The notes under the pieces: model-generated
The model's database searches: none
What the model was told of the DNA's origin: nothing
Seen by the model: the letters and a program-made list of their open reading frames with translations, nothing else
Assembly: GCF_023015885.1 (NCBI RefSeq)
Contig: NZ_JALKBE010000001.1
Span: 372,001 to 436,000 of the forward strand
Origin: Aliiroseovarius sp. S1123
GTDB lineage: Bacteria; Pseudomonadota; Alphaproteobacteria; Rhodobacterales; Rhodobacteraceae
DNA: 64,000 bases
Direction: 5' to 3'
Part shown: positions 42,096-51,507 of the stretch, piece by piece
How the letters are laid out: each line of letters opens with the position of its first letter
Position numbering within the stretch: the stretch's first letter is position 1
Made by a program: the position numbers and the translations under genes

Positions 42096-43253
42096 GTGAG
42101 CGCACTTGCAGACACCAAGGCCCTTTTAGAGAAGCTGATCGGGTTCCCAACAGTATCCTCGGACAGCAACTTGGACATGATCCTGCATCTGGCCAAGCAG
42201 TTGTCCGCGTGCGGGGCCGAGGTTGAAATCTGGCATGACGAAACCGGAACAAAGGCAAACCTGTTTGCTACGCTGGGGCCGAAACGTGATGGGGGCATCG
42301 TGTTGTCAGGCCATTCCGATGTGGTGCCGGTGACCGATCAGGACTGGGCCTCGGATCCTTTTGTGATGGATACGCGCGAGGGCAAATGGTTTGGGCGCGG
42401 CACCTGTGACATGAAAGGGTTCATTGCCGCAGCAGTTGCCATGGCCCCGCGCTATGCGGCGCTGGACTTGCAGCGCCCGGTGCATTTTGCCTTCACCTAT
42501 GACGAGGAAGTCGGCTGTTTTGGCGCGCGTGCGCTGGCGGACACCCTGCGCGAAAAAGGCATCAAACCCGCTGTGGCCATTATCGGAGAGCCGACTTCGA
42601 TGCGGATCATAGAGGGCCACAAGGGCTGCTATGAATACACCACCCACTTCACCGGGCTGGAAGGGCATGGATCCGGCCCAGACCGCGGCGTGAACGCGGT
42701 GGAATACGCGGTGCGCTATGTCTCGAAACTGTTGGAGTTGAAGGCGGAGTTGCAAACCCGAACGCCGGAGGGCAGCCGGTTCGAGCCGCCCTGGACCACC
42801 ATCAACACCGGCGCACTGGTCGGGGGCGTGGCCCATAACGTGATCCCCGGTAAAGCCCGGATTGAATGGGAGATGCGCCCGGTTCAGCAGTCAGACGCCG
42901 ATTATGTGAAGGACGAGTTGCATCAATTCTGCGCCCACACACTTATCCCCGCGATGCAGGCTGTACATCCCAAGGCTGGGATCGAGACGGAAGTAATCGG
43001 CGAGGTCGATGGGCTTGAGCCGATGGCCAAGAATGAAGCGCGGGATCTGGTGATGGAACTGACAGGTGCCAACGGAGCGGACGTCGTGCCCTTCGGGACC
43101 GAGGCTGGCATTTTTCAGGGACTGGGTATGTCGGTTGTCGTCTGCGGGCCGGGCTCGATCGATCAGGCGCACAAGCCGGATGAATATGTCTCGATTGATC
43201 AGATGGAGCAATGTCTGGACATGCTTGCGCGCCTCTCGGCCAAGCTGGTTTGA
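42096..43253 (+). CDS. M20 family deacetylase, likely N-acetyl-diaminobutyrate deacetylase (DoeB2-like)
   Basis: The 385-residue metallohydrolase is of the ArgE/DapE M20 type: SGHSDVVPV (metal His-Asp), GRGTCDMKGF (bridging Asp), TYDEEVGCFGAR (catalytic Glu-Glu), IIGEPTSMRI, and the dimerisation-domain pieces GHGSGPDRGVNAVEY and NTGALVGGVAHNVIP. It starts at a GTG with AAAGGA at good spacing, two bases after doeA. Position implies it removes the acetyl group from the DoeA product. Classical DoeB/EutE is of the AstE/AspA family, so this is a different enzyme type in that slot. Acetylornithine deacetylase is the alternative. Confidence 0.75.
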   Translation: MSALADTKALLEKLIGFPTVSSDSNLDMILHLAKQLSACGAEVEIWHDETGTKANLFATLGPKRDGGIVLSGHSDVVPVTDQDWASDPFVMDTREGKWFGRGTCDMKGFIAAAVAMAPRYAALDLQRPVHFAFTYDEEVGCFGARALADTLREKGIKPAVAIIGEPTSMRIIEGHKGCYEYTTHFTGLEGHGSGPDRGVNAVEYAVRYVSKLLELKAELQTRTPEGSRFEPPWTTINTGALVGGVAHNVIPGKARIEWEMRPVQQSDADYVKDELHQFCAHTLIPAMQAVHPKAGIETEVIGEVDGLEPMAKNEARDLVMELTGANGADVVPFGTEAGIFQGLGMSVVVCGPGSIDQAHKPDEYVSIDQMEQCLDMLARLSAKLV

Positions 43254-43358
43254 CATGCTTAAGGTGTTGGGTGCTTCCGTGGGTCTGGACCTCTGCGCGC
43301 CGGGGTGTATTGCATCCCAGCACAATAGATACTGGTCATCAATCGAAGGATCACGCTT

Positions 43359-44033
43359 GTGAGCTCTGCCATTTTTGAAAACAGTGACATCAAAGCACGT
43401 GATCGTTTTGAAATCCTGCATCACGAACTTCGCAATCGGATCTGCCTGCTGGATTACGCCCCCGGCATGCGGCTTTCAGAGACCGAGTTGGCGGAAGAGT
43501 TTGGCGTGTCTCGCACCCCGCTCAGACGAGTTCTGGCGCGGCTAGAAGATGGGGGGCTGGTGCATTCGGTCCACGGTGTCGGGACCTTCGTGACCGATGT
43601 GAATATCGAGGAACTTGCGCAGACCTATCAACTGCGCATGGAGCTGGCGGAACTGGTGGGAAAACTGTCCCCTAAGCGTCCGGATGCAGCGCTTTCTGTG
43701 CGTCTTTCTGATCTGTCACAGCGCGCGAAGGCGCTTGTGCAAAATCCCGAGCCACGCGCCTTTGCCCAGATCAATATGGACTTCTTCCTTGCGCGGCTAG
43801 AGCTGTCCGACAACGCGCCACTGCGCGAGATTTCCGAGAGGCTTTACATTCAAACCACCCGGATCTGGCTGAAATCGTTCTTTGCGTCGATCATCGATCT
43901 CAACGAAGAAATTCGCGTGTTTGCGCGGGAAGTCGACGAAGTCATTGCCGCGATTGAGCTGGGCGACCTTCAGGCCGCCGCACTAATACAGCGGGCCCAT
44001 ATTTCAATGAGCTATAGCCGTATGAAGCGCTGA
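43359..44033 (+). CDS. GntR/FadR family transcriptional regulator
   Basis: The 224-residue regulator begins with GTG. It has an N-terminal winged helix (GMRLSETELAEEFGVSRTPLRRVLARLEDGGLV) and an all-helical FCD-type effector domain (HSVHGVGTFVTDVNIEELAQTYQLRMELAELVG onward). It lies 105 bases after the deacetylase, at the end of the ectoine block. It is the best candidate for the TTGTGCACAA sites, because FadR-type regulators favour such sequences. EnuR, the usual ectoine regulator, is a MocR-type protein, so this is a different regulator. Confidence 0.78.
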   Translation: MSSAIFENSDIKARDRFEILHHELRNRICLLDYAPGMRLSETELAEEFGVSRTPLRRVLARLEDGGLVHSVHGVGTFVTDVNIEELAQTYQLRMELAELVGKLSPKRPDAALSVRLSDLSQRAKALVQNPEPRAFAQINMDFFLARLELSDNAPLREISERLYIQTTRIWLKSFFASIIDLNEEIRVFAREVDEVIAAIELGDLQAAALIQRAHISMSYSRMKR

Positions 44034-44357
44034 TGCCCGGTATGGGCGCGCCAAGCAAGCGGTTCTGGAATTCTTGGACTGGCTGAAGGCAAGCCGGTTG
44101 GCCCTACTTGACCAAGATCATAGAGCTCGGCCCGGCGCAGTGAGTAGCGTCAACAGAAGAGCGATCTGTTGTTTCCATAAAGCGCGTGGTGTCGCAACGC
44201 ATCTGGTCGCGGCTAAGGGGACGGCGAATGTAAGATCCGTTTGGGCAGAAAGGACGGGCATTCATTTGCCGGCACAGCCCACGCCTCGGATGCGGCAAAG
44301 GTGTGCCGACACGGCTGCGACGCAGACTTGTGGATCTGATCAAGGGAAGGGACTGAC
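44034..44357. other. Gene-free region before the opgB-like gene
   Basis: I see no convincing gene, RNA or repeat in these 324 bases. Several short frames exist on both strands but none resembles a known protein. An SD (AAGGGAAGG) near its end serves the next gene. Confidence 0.5.
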
Positions 44358-46868
44358 ATGACAACGGCCATAAGCACTGCACTGATACTGCTGGCCCTTG
44401 CGCTACTGCGAAAGGCGGTCGCATCGCGGCGCGCGGCCATTGGGTTTGCCCTTGCCATTCTGGTACTGCTGCTTTTCTTTGTCACACACTATGGCGTGAA
44501 CGCTCTGACCGGATCGGGCATCGACGAATCCGTCCTCTTCCACGTCGTTGCCGGAATGAAGGGCGCGACCGTTCAAGATTTCAACGCTATCATTGCCGTC
44601 GTTGCGCTTTTGGTGGTCGCGGCGCTGATCGTTTCCTATTTTGCATTTCATTTTATTCGCGCCCGCAAGAACGACGCGCCACACCGTTTAGGGGTCTTGG
44701 CCGGGACGGCTGCGTTGCTTGCTGCATTTGCCGTGAACCCGACGGTGCTGGACGTCAGTGATCTGGCCTGGAAATACGGGATTGGCGCGCTTGGCGATGG
44801 GAACCGGATTGCTGCGCCACCGGAATATGTTGCGATCGACAAGCGTGATGTCAGGGGAACCGACAAGAATGTCGTCCTGCTGTATCTCGAGTCGATCGAG
44901 CGCACCTATATGGACGAAGACCTATTCCCCGGTTTGACGCCTAACCTGCTCGCGTTGGAGAAGCAGGCGCTAAGCTTTACCGACATGACGCAAGCAACGT
45001 GGGCCAGTTGGACCATCGGGGCAATGGTCGCAAGCCAGTGCGGCATCCCGCTTGCGGGGTCTGGTGCTGGTTCGGATGAGTTCCTGCCCGCCGCGACCTG
45101 TATGGGGGACCTGTTGAACGACGCCGGTTATGACATGACCTATATGCACGGCTCGTCGCTTGAGTTTGCGGGCTGGGGGACGTTTTACGAAACCCACGGA
45201 TTTGACACGGTCGAGGGCGCGGACGATTTGTATAGCGCGCTTGATGACCCGTATTACAAATCTATCTGGGGGATCTACGATGACGCCCTTCTGGATATAG
45301 GGGCGCAACGGTTCGATGACCTCGCTGCCCGTGACACGCCGTTCGGACTGGTGCTTCTGACCGTCGACACGCACCACCCGCAGGGCGGTACGGTCTCCAA
45401 TACCTGTGAAGGCATCACCTATGGGGACGGCGAAAACCCCTTTCTGAATGCGGTCCATTGCGCCGACCACATGGCGGGCGAGTTTATCCGCCACGTCCTT
45501 GCAAGCCCCGCGATGGAGGACACGGTCCTGTTGGTAATGTCGGATCACCTGGCCAGGCCGAACTCGGTTTGGGACACGCTTGAGGCCGCAGAGCGCAGAA
45601 ACCTTGTCATGGCGTTTGGTGCGGGCATCGAACCCGGCAAGGTCGATAAGCCCGGCACGACCTTTGATCTTGCGCCGACCTTCCTTGGTCTGCTTGGCGC
45701 TGATGTCGACGCCATGGGTTATGGCCGTGACCTTCAGGGGCCGACCCCGTCCTTGCGGAGCACGACGGCGGACTTGAACCTGCTTCTGGAAGACCATTGG
45801 ACCTTCCTGTCGTCCCTCGCGGTCTTCCCGCAGCTGAACGCCGGAATCCGGGTCGATGAGGCGGCAGAGAAGGCCTATATGGGCACGCGCTATGTCAGGC
45901 TGCCCGCAATCTTCCAGCTAAACGACGATCTCCGTGTTCGGGACATTCTGTATGATCTGGACGACGGCAACAAACTGCCGCGGAAATTATTGGACACGTG
46001 GTATGGCGACCGGTTTGTCTGGGTTGATAGCTGCGCCCGGGTCAGCGTCTTCGAAGGGCGCAAGACGACGTTGCCAGCGAAGTATTGCGCCTTGGCCGGC
46101 AGCCTCGGAAGCCCGGGCTTGACGTCGTTTCCTTTGGCTGAAGGCGTAACCTTGCCCTTCGGCAGCCTGAAGAATGTGTTTGCGCAGCTGCGGCCGGACC
46201 AAGCCTATTTCGACAGCGTTGTGGGCGGGTTCTACAACAACACGTTGCTGATTGATGCGGACGAGGTGCGCACGGTTTCGCCGTCCGGTCTTGTCGGAGA
46301 CTTCGTCATCCGATCGACCGGCGGTGCCGAGGCGTGGGAAAGCTATGTGTCCAACCGCGCGCAGGGCGATATTGTGTACGTTTATCGCGGGATGACGCTG
46401 CTTGGCCTCAATCCGGATGCGGCCCCGGTCAAGATCGCCCACGAAGACACCTGCGCGTGGGGGGGCGCGCTGCCGGACCCGGAGGTGTTGCTCGACACCG
46501 GCTTTGGAACGGCCATGGACCGCATGTCCGAAGACTACGGTGCCTTCGTGGTCGTCGTGCATTCGTCGGCTGTGTGCAGTGATCCCGACATTGATTTCGA
46601 TAGGATCTTCGCGGGTACGGGGTTCAGCCAATGGCGCGACCTTCAGGGGGAACAACCCTATGTCGCGATCCGTGCTGGCAATGGCAATGTCACCGAGTAT
46701 CTCGGCCAGCCGAGAACCGCGATGGTGCTGGAACTACGCGATTTCGTGCGGCAAGACACCGACGACACCCGACCTTTGGTCCTGCGTGAGGTCGCTGAAC
46801 CACAGGACGCACCCGTTGTCGCTAAACTGCCTCTGCCACCCCTTATGCAAGCCGACCGCTACCGTTAA
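44358..46868 (+). CDS. Phosphoglycerol transferase, OpgB/LTA-synthase-like
   Basis: The 836-residue inner-membrane enzyme has four N-terminal helices (about 5-20, 27-47, 75-97, 110-127) and a periplasmic sulfatase-fold domain. Its YLESIERTYMDEDLFP opens the fold, MTQATWASWTIGAM holds the likely threonine nucleophile, and VDTHHPQGG and VMSDHLARP supply metal ligands. A C-terminal part of about 350 residues resembles the extension of E. coli OpgB. OpgB decorates osmoregulated periplasmic glucans with phosphoglycerol from phosphatidylglycerol. Glucan synthesis genes are not in the window, so the acceptor is inferred. Confidence 0.75.
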   Translation: MTTAISTALILLALALLRKAVASRRAAIGFALAILVLLLFFVTHYGVNALTGSGIDESVLFHVVAGMKGATVQDFNAIIAVVALLVVAALIVSYFAFHFIRARKNDAPHRLGVLAGTAALLAAFAVNPTVLDVSDLAWKYGIGALGDGNRIAAPPEYVAIDKRDVRGTDKNVVLLYLESIERTYMDEDLFPGLTPNLLALEKQALSFTDMTQATWASWTIGAMVASQCGIPLAGSGAGSDEFLPAATCMGDLLNDAGYDMTYMHGSSLEFAGWGTFYETHGFDTVEGADDLYSALDDPYYKSIWGIYDDALLDIGAQRFDDLAARDTPFGLVLLTVDTHHPQGGTVSNTCEGITYGDGENPFLNAVHCADHMAGEFIRHVLASPAMEDTVLLVMSDHLARPNSVWDTLEAAERRNLVMAFGAGIEPGKVDKPGTTFDLAPTFLGLLGADVDAMGYGRDLQGPTPSLRSTTADLNLLLEDHWTFLSSLAVFPQLNAGIRVDEAAEKAYMGTRYVRLPAIFQLNDDLRVRDILYDLDDGNKLPRKLLDTWYGDRFVWVDSCARVSVFEGRKTTLPAKYCALAGSLGSPGLTSFPLAEGVTLPFGSLKNVFAQLRPDQAYFDSVVGGFYNNTLLIDADEVRTVSPSGLVGDFVIRSTGGAEAWESYVSNRAQGDIVYVYRGMTLLGLNPDAAPVKIAHEDTCAWGGALPDPEVLLDTGFGTAMDRMSEDYGAFVVVVHSSAVCSDPDIDFDRIFAGTGFSQWRDLQGEQPYVAIRAGNGNVTEYLGQPRTAMVLELRDFVRQDTDDTRPLVLREVAEPQDAPVVAKLPLPPLMQADRYR

Positions 46869-46917
46869 GGGCAATCTGCGGAGGGCTGACTGGGCGCCAG
46901 ATCATGGCTGCAAGTTT

Positions 46918-48366
46918 CTAGTTCCTGCAGATCTCCAGACACGCGCGCAAACCATGTGTGCCGGTTTCGAAGTAAAGTCGCCCGCCGTGCTGTTCGGCCA
47001 CCGTTGCAACGATTGTAAGGCCCAATCCGAACCCATCGACAGCTTGGGTGTTCTCTCCGCGTTTGAACGGCGCCACCACGGCTTCGATGTCTTCGGCTGA
47101 CATGCCCGATCCTTCGTCCTCGACCACGATGGTTGCGTGATCCGCATTCGCAGTCAGCTCGACCGTGGCGCGGCGACCATATTTCAGAGCATTTTCGATC
47201 AGGTTCGATATGGCGCGTTTCAGGGACACCGGGCGGGCTGTTATCAGAATGCGTTGGATTTCGGGAAGCACCACATGCCCTGAGGTGGCAGCAAACACGG
47301 ATCGGCCACCCTCGACCGAGGGACGTTCAAGCGTGCGGATCGCAACGGGCCGGCCAAGGTCTTCGTAATCCGCAACGAGCGCCTCGATCATCGAGGTCAA
47401 AGACACCTGGCGCGGATTTTCTTCGTTTAGCTCGGCGCGGGTATAGGTCAGTACGCTTTCGATCATTTCTGTCATGCTGTCGATATCGGCTTCGAACTTA
47501 TCCCGCAGATCGACGTCCTTGATCAGCGCCGTGCGCAGGCGAAGCCGAGTAGCGGGTGTGCCAAGGTCATGGCTGACCCCGGACAGAACGGTTGCACGTT
47601 TGGACAGTTGGGCGCGTTCGTCTTCAAGATAGCTGTTCACCGCCAAAACAATGTCGCGCAGTTCATCTGGTCCTTGTACCGCATAGCTTTCCGGCCCACC
47701 AAGACGGCGGCGATTGTGTAGTGCGCGCGCAAAGCGGTCGAAATAGGCAGAGGTGTCGCGTACGAGCGTGGCAAGGATGGCTAGGGCCACAAGACACATG
47801 AGAACGGCCAGTAGGCGCAGGTCCTTAGGTGCCGCGCCGCAGCCCCAGACCGACCGCCCGTCGATGCGCAGCCACGGTTGGGTCCCCATGCGGGCAAAGA
47901 GGATCGGTTCGCTGCAATAGGTTGCCAGAAGGCGCGTGACATTGCCGAACTTCTGGGCGGCTGGCTGGCCTTCGTTCGAGACAAGCTCGGACACCGAATA
48001 CTGTAGATCGCCGGACACGATGCCGAGGATCAGGGTTTCCCCGGACACCGGGTCGCGACCGGGGCCCTTGATCGACACGTTTGTGACGAAGGCGGGGGTG
48101 GGGATGTTGGGCAGTCGCGAGAACTCGCCCCGGCTGGCCAGAATCTCGTCCATCGCGTTCAGAGAGGTGATGCTGATGTTCGCGGGGGGCTCGGCACCGG
48201 TACGCAGGCTTTCGTACAGGGATATGCCTGCCACATAGCTTCCCGTCTGATGTTCCTGCCACGCGCGGGTCGACGCAAACCACATCCATGCCGAGATAAA
48301 GGCCATCAGGAAAGACACCACGACCAGCGTGACCCCAAGGGTTTGCAGGCGGAGCCCTTTGCTCAT
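46918..48366 (-). CDS. Sensor histidine kinase
   Basis: The 482-residue kinase has two membrane helices (about 8-30 and 183-203) enclosing a periplasmic sensor domain of about 150 residues, a HAMP-like linker, and the phospho-acceptor motif SHDLGTPATRLRLR (H266). ATP-site boxes are NLIENALKYG, DEGSGMSAEDIEAV and GFGLGLTIVATVAEQHGG. It overlaps the response regulator by four bases. The pair faces a glucose-type transporter operon, like the GtrS/GltR pair of pseudomonads, so a sugar or sugar-acid signal is likely. Confidence 0.87.
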   Translation of the reverse strand: MSKGLRLQTLGVTLVVVSFLMAFISAWMWFASTRAWQEHQTGSYVAGISLYESLRTGAEPPANISITSLNAMDEILASRGEFSRLPNIPTPAFVTNVSIKGPGRDPVSGETLILGIVSGDLQYSVSELVSNEGQPAAQKFGNVTRLLATYCSEPILFARMGTQPWLRIDGRSVWGCGAAPKDLRLLAVLMCLVALAILATLVRDTSAYFDRFARALHNRRRLGGPESYAVQGPDELRDIVLAVNSYLEDERAQLSKRATVLSGVSHDLGTPATRLRLRTALIKDVDLRDKFEADIDSMTEMIESVLTYTRAELNEENPRQVSLTSMIEALVADYEDLGRPVAIRTLERPSVEGGRSVFAATSGHVVLPEIQRILITARPVSLKRAISNLIENALKYGRRATVELTANADHATIVVEDEGSGMSAEDIEAVVAPFKRGENTQAVDGFGLGLTIVATVAEQHGGRLYFETGTHGLRACLEICRN

Positions 48367-49106
48367 GCGCTGTCCTCGGTTGTGACATCGGCGGCAAATA
48401 CATAGCCGATGCCGCGCTCGGTGCGCAGAAACTCTGGGGATTTCGGGTCGGCCTCGATCTTGCCGCGCAGACGCCCGACCAGAACATCAATGGCACGGCC
48501 TGACCCTTCGGGCGGGGTTCCCTGTCCCTCGCCTGTGACATCAAGGGCATTTGCGATCTCATCGCGGGTTAGCGGGATGTGCGGGTTGGCCAGAAGCACC
48601 TTCAGCAACGCGGTTTCCTTGCGCGACAGGGCGACCTGATATCCCTGCGGCGAGGTGACCTCGTCGCGCTTGGCATCATATTGCCAGCCTGCAAAGCGAA
48701 AGACCGACACGCTGCGCCGGTACACCAAAGACGCGCTGCGATTGGCGCGATGCAGGACAGCGCGGACCCGGGCCAGCAAAAGCTGGGGGTTGAAAGGCTT
48801 TGCGATATAATCGTCAGCACCGACCTCGTAGCCCTTCATGCGGTGATGGTCAGCTGACAAGGCCGAAACCAGAATGACGGGCACATCCTGTTCTTTGCGC
48901 AGGCGAGCACAGATCTCGACGCCGTTTTCATCGGCCAGCATCACATCCAGCAGGATCAGGTCCACACGGCCACCTTTCAGATGGTGGCGGATTGCATCCT
49001 CTGTTTCGCACGGGAAGGCCATGAACCCGTTCTGTTGCAGAAACTGGGTCATCATGCTGCGCGTTTCCGCGTCATCATCGACGACAAGCAGTTTTGGAAT
49101 CGCCAT
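48363..49106 (-). CDS. OmpR-family response regulator
   Basis: The 247-residue regulator has a receiver domain (acidic DDDAE pocket at 10-14, phospho-Asp D54 in ILLDVML, K103 in YIAKPF) and a C-terminal winged helix. The latter shows VALSRKETALLKVLLANP, then RAIDVLVGRLRGKIE and RTERGIGYVF. It is first in the two-gene operon with the sensor kinase. Four ordered repeats in the gap to the sugar transporter operon are its likely binding site. Confidence 0.9.
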   Translation of the reverse strand: MAIPKLLVVDDDAETRSMMTQFLQQNGFMAFPCETEDAIRHHLKGGRVDLILLDVMLADENGVEICARLRKEQDVPVILVSALSADHHRMKGYEVGADDYIAKPFNPQLLLARVRAVLHRANRSASLVYRRSVSVFRFAGWQYDAKRDEVTSPQGYQVALSRKETALLKVLLANPHIPLTRDEIANALDVTGEGQGTPPEGSGRAIDVLVGRLRGKIEADPKSPEFLRTERGIGYVFAADVTTEDSA

Positions 49107-49155
49107 GCGATGTGCCTCCCTTCGGCAAATATGCCGTCCTCACCATCTGTTTGTT

Positions 49156-49202
49156 TGTAACAGCGTGCAACAAAATCAAGGCTTGCGTAACATCATGTAA
49201 CA
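49156..49202. promoter_or_regulatory. Four direct repeats, candidate response-regulator site
   Basis: TGTAACA (49156-49162), TGCAACA (49166-49172), CGTAACA (49186-49192) and TGTAACA (49196-49202) lie at offsets 0, 10, 30 and 40. Two pairs with a 10-base period on one DNA face are what OmpR-family dimers bind. The site is between the response regulator and the sugar-binding protein gene. Confidence 0.6.
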
Positions 49203-49326
49203 AAAGGCACGAAAAACTAACCTTGGCGGCGCAGAGGCCCTGTTTCTAGCGTTGCGTAAAGATCGCGTTGGTCGGCAAGCTTAGGTCAGCGCCACCCGAT
49301 CGGTTGGCCAAAGGGAGGAAAATCTA

Positions 49327-50571
49327 ATGAAGACATCCGTATTCGCGGCCGTTTCGGCCGTTGCTATTACCTGCGCCATGCCCGCAGTCGCCGAGCCTCA
49401 GGCCGAGGTTCTGCACTGGTGGACATCGGGCGGTGAAGCCAAATCCGTCGCCGTTCTGCAGCAAGAGTTTGCAGACAATGGCGGCACATGGACCGACATG
49501 CCGGTTGCTGGTGGGGGTGGCGATGCTGCCATGACCGCTCTGCGTGCACGTGTTCTGTCGGGCAACGCACCGACCGCCGTTCAGCTGAAAGGCCCAGCCA
49601 TTCAGGAATGGTATGAGGAAGGCGTTCTGGCCGACATCTCGGCGGTTGCAGAAGCCGAAGGTTGGGCTGACGTTCTGCCCGCCTCGATCGCTGGTCACAT
49701 GATGTGTGAAGGCACGTGGTGTGCCGCCCCCGTCAACGTACACCGCGTCGACTGGATCTGGGCCAACGCTGACGTTCTGGAAGCAAATGGCATCGCAATG
49801 CCCACCACATGGGACGAGTTTAACGCCGCCGCTGACAAACTGGCAGCCGCAGGCATCACCCCGCTGGCCCATGGTGGTCAGGCGTGGCAGGACGCCACCG
49901 TGTTTGAAGCAGTCGCGCTGGGCATTCTGGGCGCAGACGGTTTCAAGAAAGCCTTTGTTGATCTGGACATGGACACTCTGAAATCCGACGGCATGGTCGC
50001 TGTCTTTGACCAGATGCGCAAAATGCGCGGCTATGTCGACGACAACTTCTCGGGTCGTGACTGGAACCTGGCCACGGCTATGGTCATGAACGGCGAAGCC
50101 GCCTTCCAGATCATGGGTGACTGGGCCAAAGGCGAGTTCCTTGCTGCTGGCAAAGCGCCGGGCGAAGACTTCCTGTGTGCCTCGGTGCCGGGTGACGGCT
50201 TCCTGTACAACGTGGACAGCTTTGCCATGTTCAACGTGGATGGCGACGACAAGAAAGCCGGTCAGGACCTTCTATCTAAGCTGATCGTTGGTCAGAACTT
50301 CCAGAAAGTGTTCAACCTGAACAAAGGGTCGATTCCGGCGCGTGTTGACGTCGCTCTGGACGAGTTCGACAGTTGTGCACACCTGTCCGCCAAGGACATG
50401 AACGAAAGCTCGGACAACGGCTCGCTGCTGCCCAGCTATGCCCATGGCATGGCGCTGCGTGGCGCACAGTCGGGTGCGATCACCGATGTGGTGACCGCGC
50501 ACTTTAACTCGGACATGTCCTCGGCTGATGCTGTGAACATGCTGGCCGACGCTGTCGCCAACTCCATGTAA
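49327..50571 (+). CDS. gtsA: Glucose-type ABC transporter substrate-binding protein
   Basis: The 414-residue periplasmic protein has a signal peptide (ending AVA/E, about residue 22). Its family-1 sugar-binding fold shows EVLHWWTSGGEAKSVAVLQQEF, MTALRARVLSGNAPTAVQLKGPAIQEW, VPVNVHRVDWIWAN-like and WNLATAMVMNGEAAFQIMGDWAKGE. It matches binding proteins of glucose/mannose importers (GtsA/GltB). It is first in an operon with two permeases, an ATPase and glucokinase, which supports glucose. A hairpin follows it, typical of unequal expression. Confidence 0.85.
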   Translation: MKTSVFAAVSAVAITCAMPAVAEPQAEVLHWWTSGGEAKSVAVLQQEFADNGGTWTDMPVAGGGGDAAMTALRARVLSGNAPTAVQLKGPAIQEWYEEGVLADISAVAEAEGWADVLPASIAGHMMCEGTWCAAPVNVHRVDWIWANADVLEANGIAMPTTWDEFNAAADKLAAAGITPLAHGGQAWQDATVFEAVALGILGADGFKKAFVDLDMDTLKSDGMVAVFDQMRKMRGYVDDNFSGRDWNLATAMVMNGEAAFQIMGDWAKGEFLAAGKAPGEDFLCASVPGDGFLYNVDSFAMFNVDGDDKKAGQDLLSKLIVGQNFQKVFNLNKGSIPARVDVALDEFDSCAHLSAKDMNESSDNGSLLPSYAHGMALRGAQSGAITDVVTAHFNSDMSSADAVNMLADAVANSM

Positions 50572-50579
50572 ATCTCCCT

Positions 50580-50620
50580 GGCCTCGCGTCTGACCTTCAG
50601 GTGCGGGGCCTCCTTTAATT
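50580..50620 (+). terminator. Attenuating hairpin after the binding-protein gene
   Basis: GGCCTCGC (50580-50587) pairs with GCGGGGCC (50603-50610) with one G-U, followed by TCCTTTAATT. It probably stabilises the binding-protein message and reduces read-through to the permease genes. Confidence 0.6.
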
Positions 50621-50634
50621 CAGGGGTCGTTACA

Positions 50635-51507
50635 ATGACCGAATGGCTTGAACGTCATATCCCCAAGATGGTGCTTGCGCCCTCTTTCATCGCCATCCTC
50701 GTTTTCGTTTACGGCTTCATCGCCTGGACTGCTTGGGTATCGCTGACCCGCTCGCGGCTTTTGCCAAAATACGAAGTTGAAGGGCTTATCCAGTATGAGC
50801 GCCTGTTCGCGTCGCCCCGGTTCGATACCGCGATGACGAACCTGTTCATCTTTGGCACTTTGTTCATCGTGATCTCGATGGTTCTTGGGCTGCTGATCGC
50901 GATCTTGCTGGATCAGAAGATCCGCACAGAAGGTGTTTTGCGCACGATCTATCTTTACCCAATGGCGCTGTCGATGATCGTCACCGGCACGGCATGGAAA
51001 TGGATCATGAACCCCGGACTGGGCATCGAAAAGATGGTCCGCGACTGGGGGTTTGAGAACTTCAGTTTCGACTGGGTGATTGACCCGGACATGGCGATCT
51101 ACGCCGTGGTCATCGCGGGTGTCTGGCAGGCCTCGGGCTTTGTCATGGCGCTGTTCCTTGCGGGTCTGCGCAGCGTGGACGGAGAGATCATCAAGGCCGC
51201 TCAGGTCGATGGTATCCCCAACTGGCGCATCTATTCCGCCATCATCATCCCATCGATGGCCCCGATCTTTCTGTCAGCCTTCATCGTGCTGGCCCACCTT
51301 GCAATCAAAAGCTTTGACCTTGTCATCGCGCTGACTGGCGGCGGACCCGGCTATGCTACCGACCTGCCTGCAACCTACATGTACGCGATGGCGTTCTCGC
51401 GCGGCGATATCGGGCAAGCGGCAAGCTCTGCCATGGTCATGATGGCCGTCGTCTTTGCGATCATCGTTCCCTACCTCTACTCTGAACTGAGGACGAAACA
51501 TGACTGA
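50635..51507 (+). CDS. gtsB: Sugar ABC transporter permease 1
   Basis: The 290-residue permease has six helices and the EAA loop (GEIIKAAQVDGIPNWRIYSAIIIPSMAP, around residue 185-210) that contacts the ATPase. It pairs with the next permease to form the channel of the importer. The next gene starts eight bases before its stop. It is of the MalF type but with a short N-terminal part, as in GtsB. Confidence 0.87.
   Translation: MTEWLERHIPKMVLAPSFIAILVFVYGFIAWTAWVSLTRSRLLPKYEVEGLIQYERLFASPRFDTAMTNLFIFGTLFIVISMVLGLLIAILLDQKIRTEGVLRTIYLYPMALSMIVTGTAWKWIMNPGLGIEKMVRDWGFENFSFDWVIDPDMAIYAVVIAGVWQASGFVMALFLAGLRSVDGEIIKAAQVDGIPNWRIYSAIIIPSMAPIFLSAFIVLAHLAIKSFDLVIALTGGGPGYATDLPATYMYAMAFSRGDIGQAASSAMVMMAVVFAIIVPYLYSELRTKHD

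Noticed and set aside
44034-44357. Possible insertion-sequence remnant or small gene before the opgB-like gene
   Set aside because: No frame showed a family-like motif, and no repeat or hairpin supported an element.
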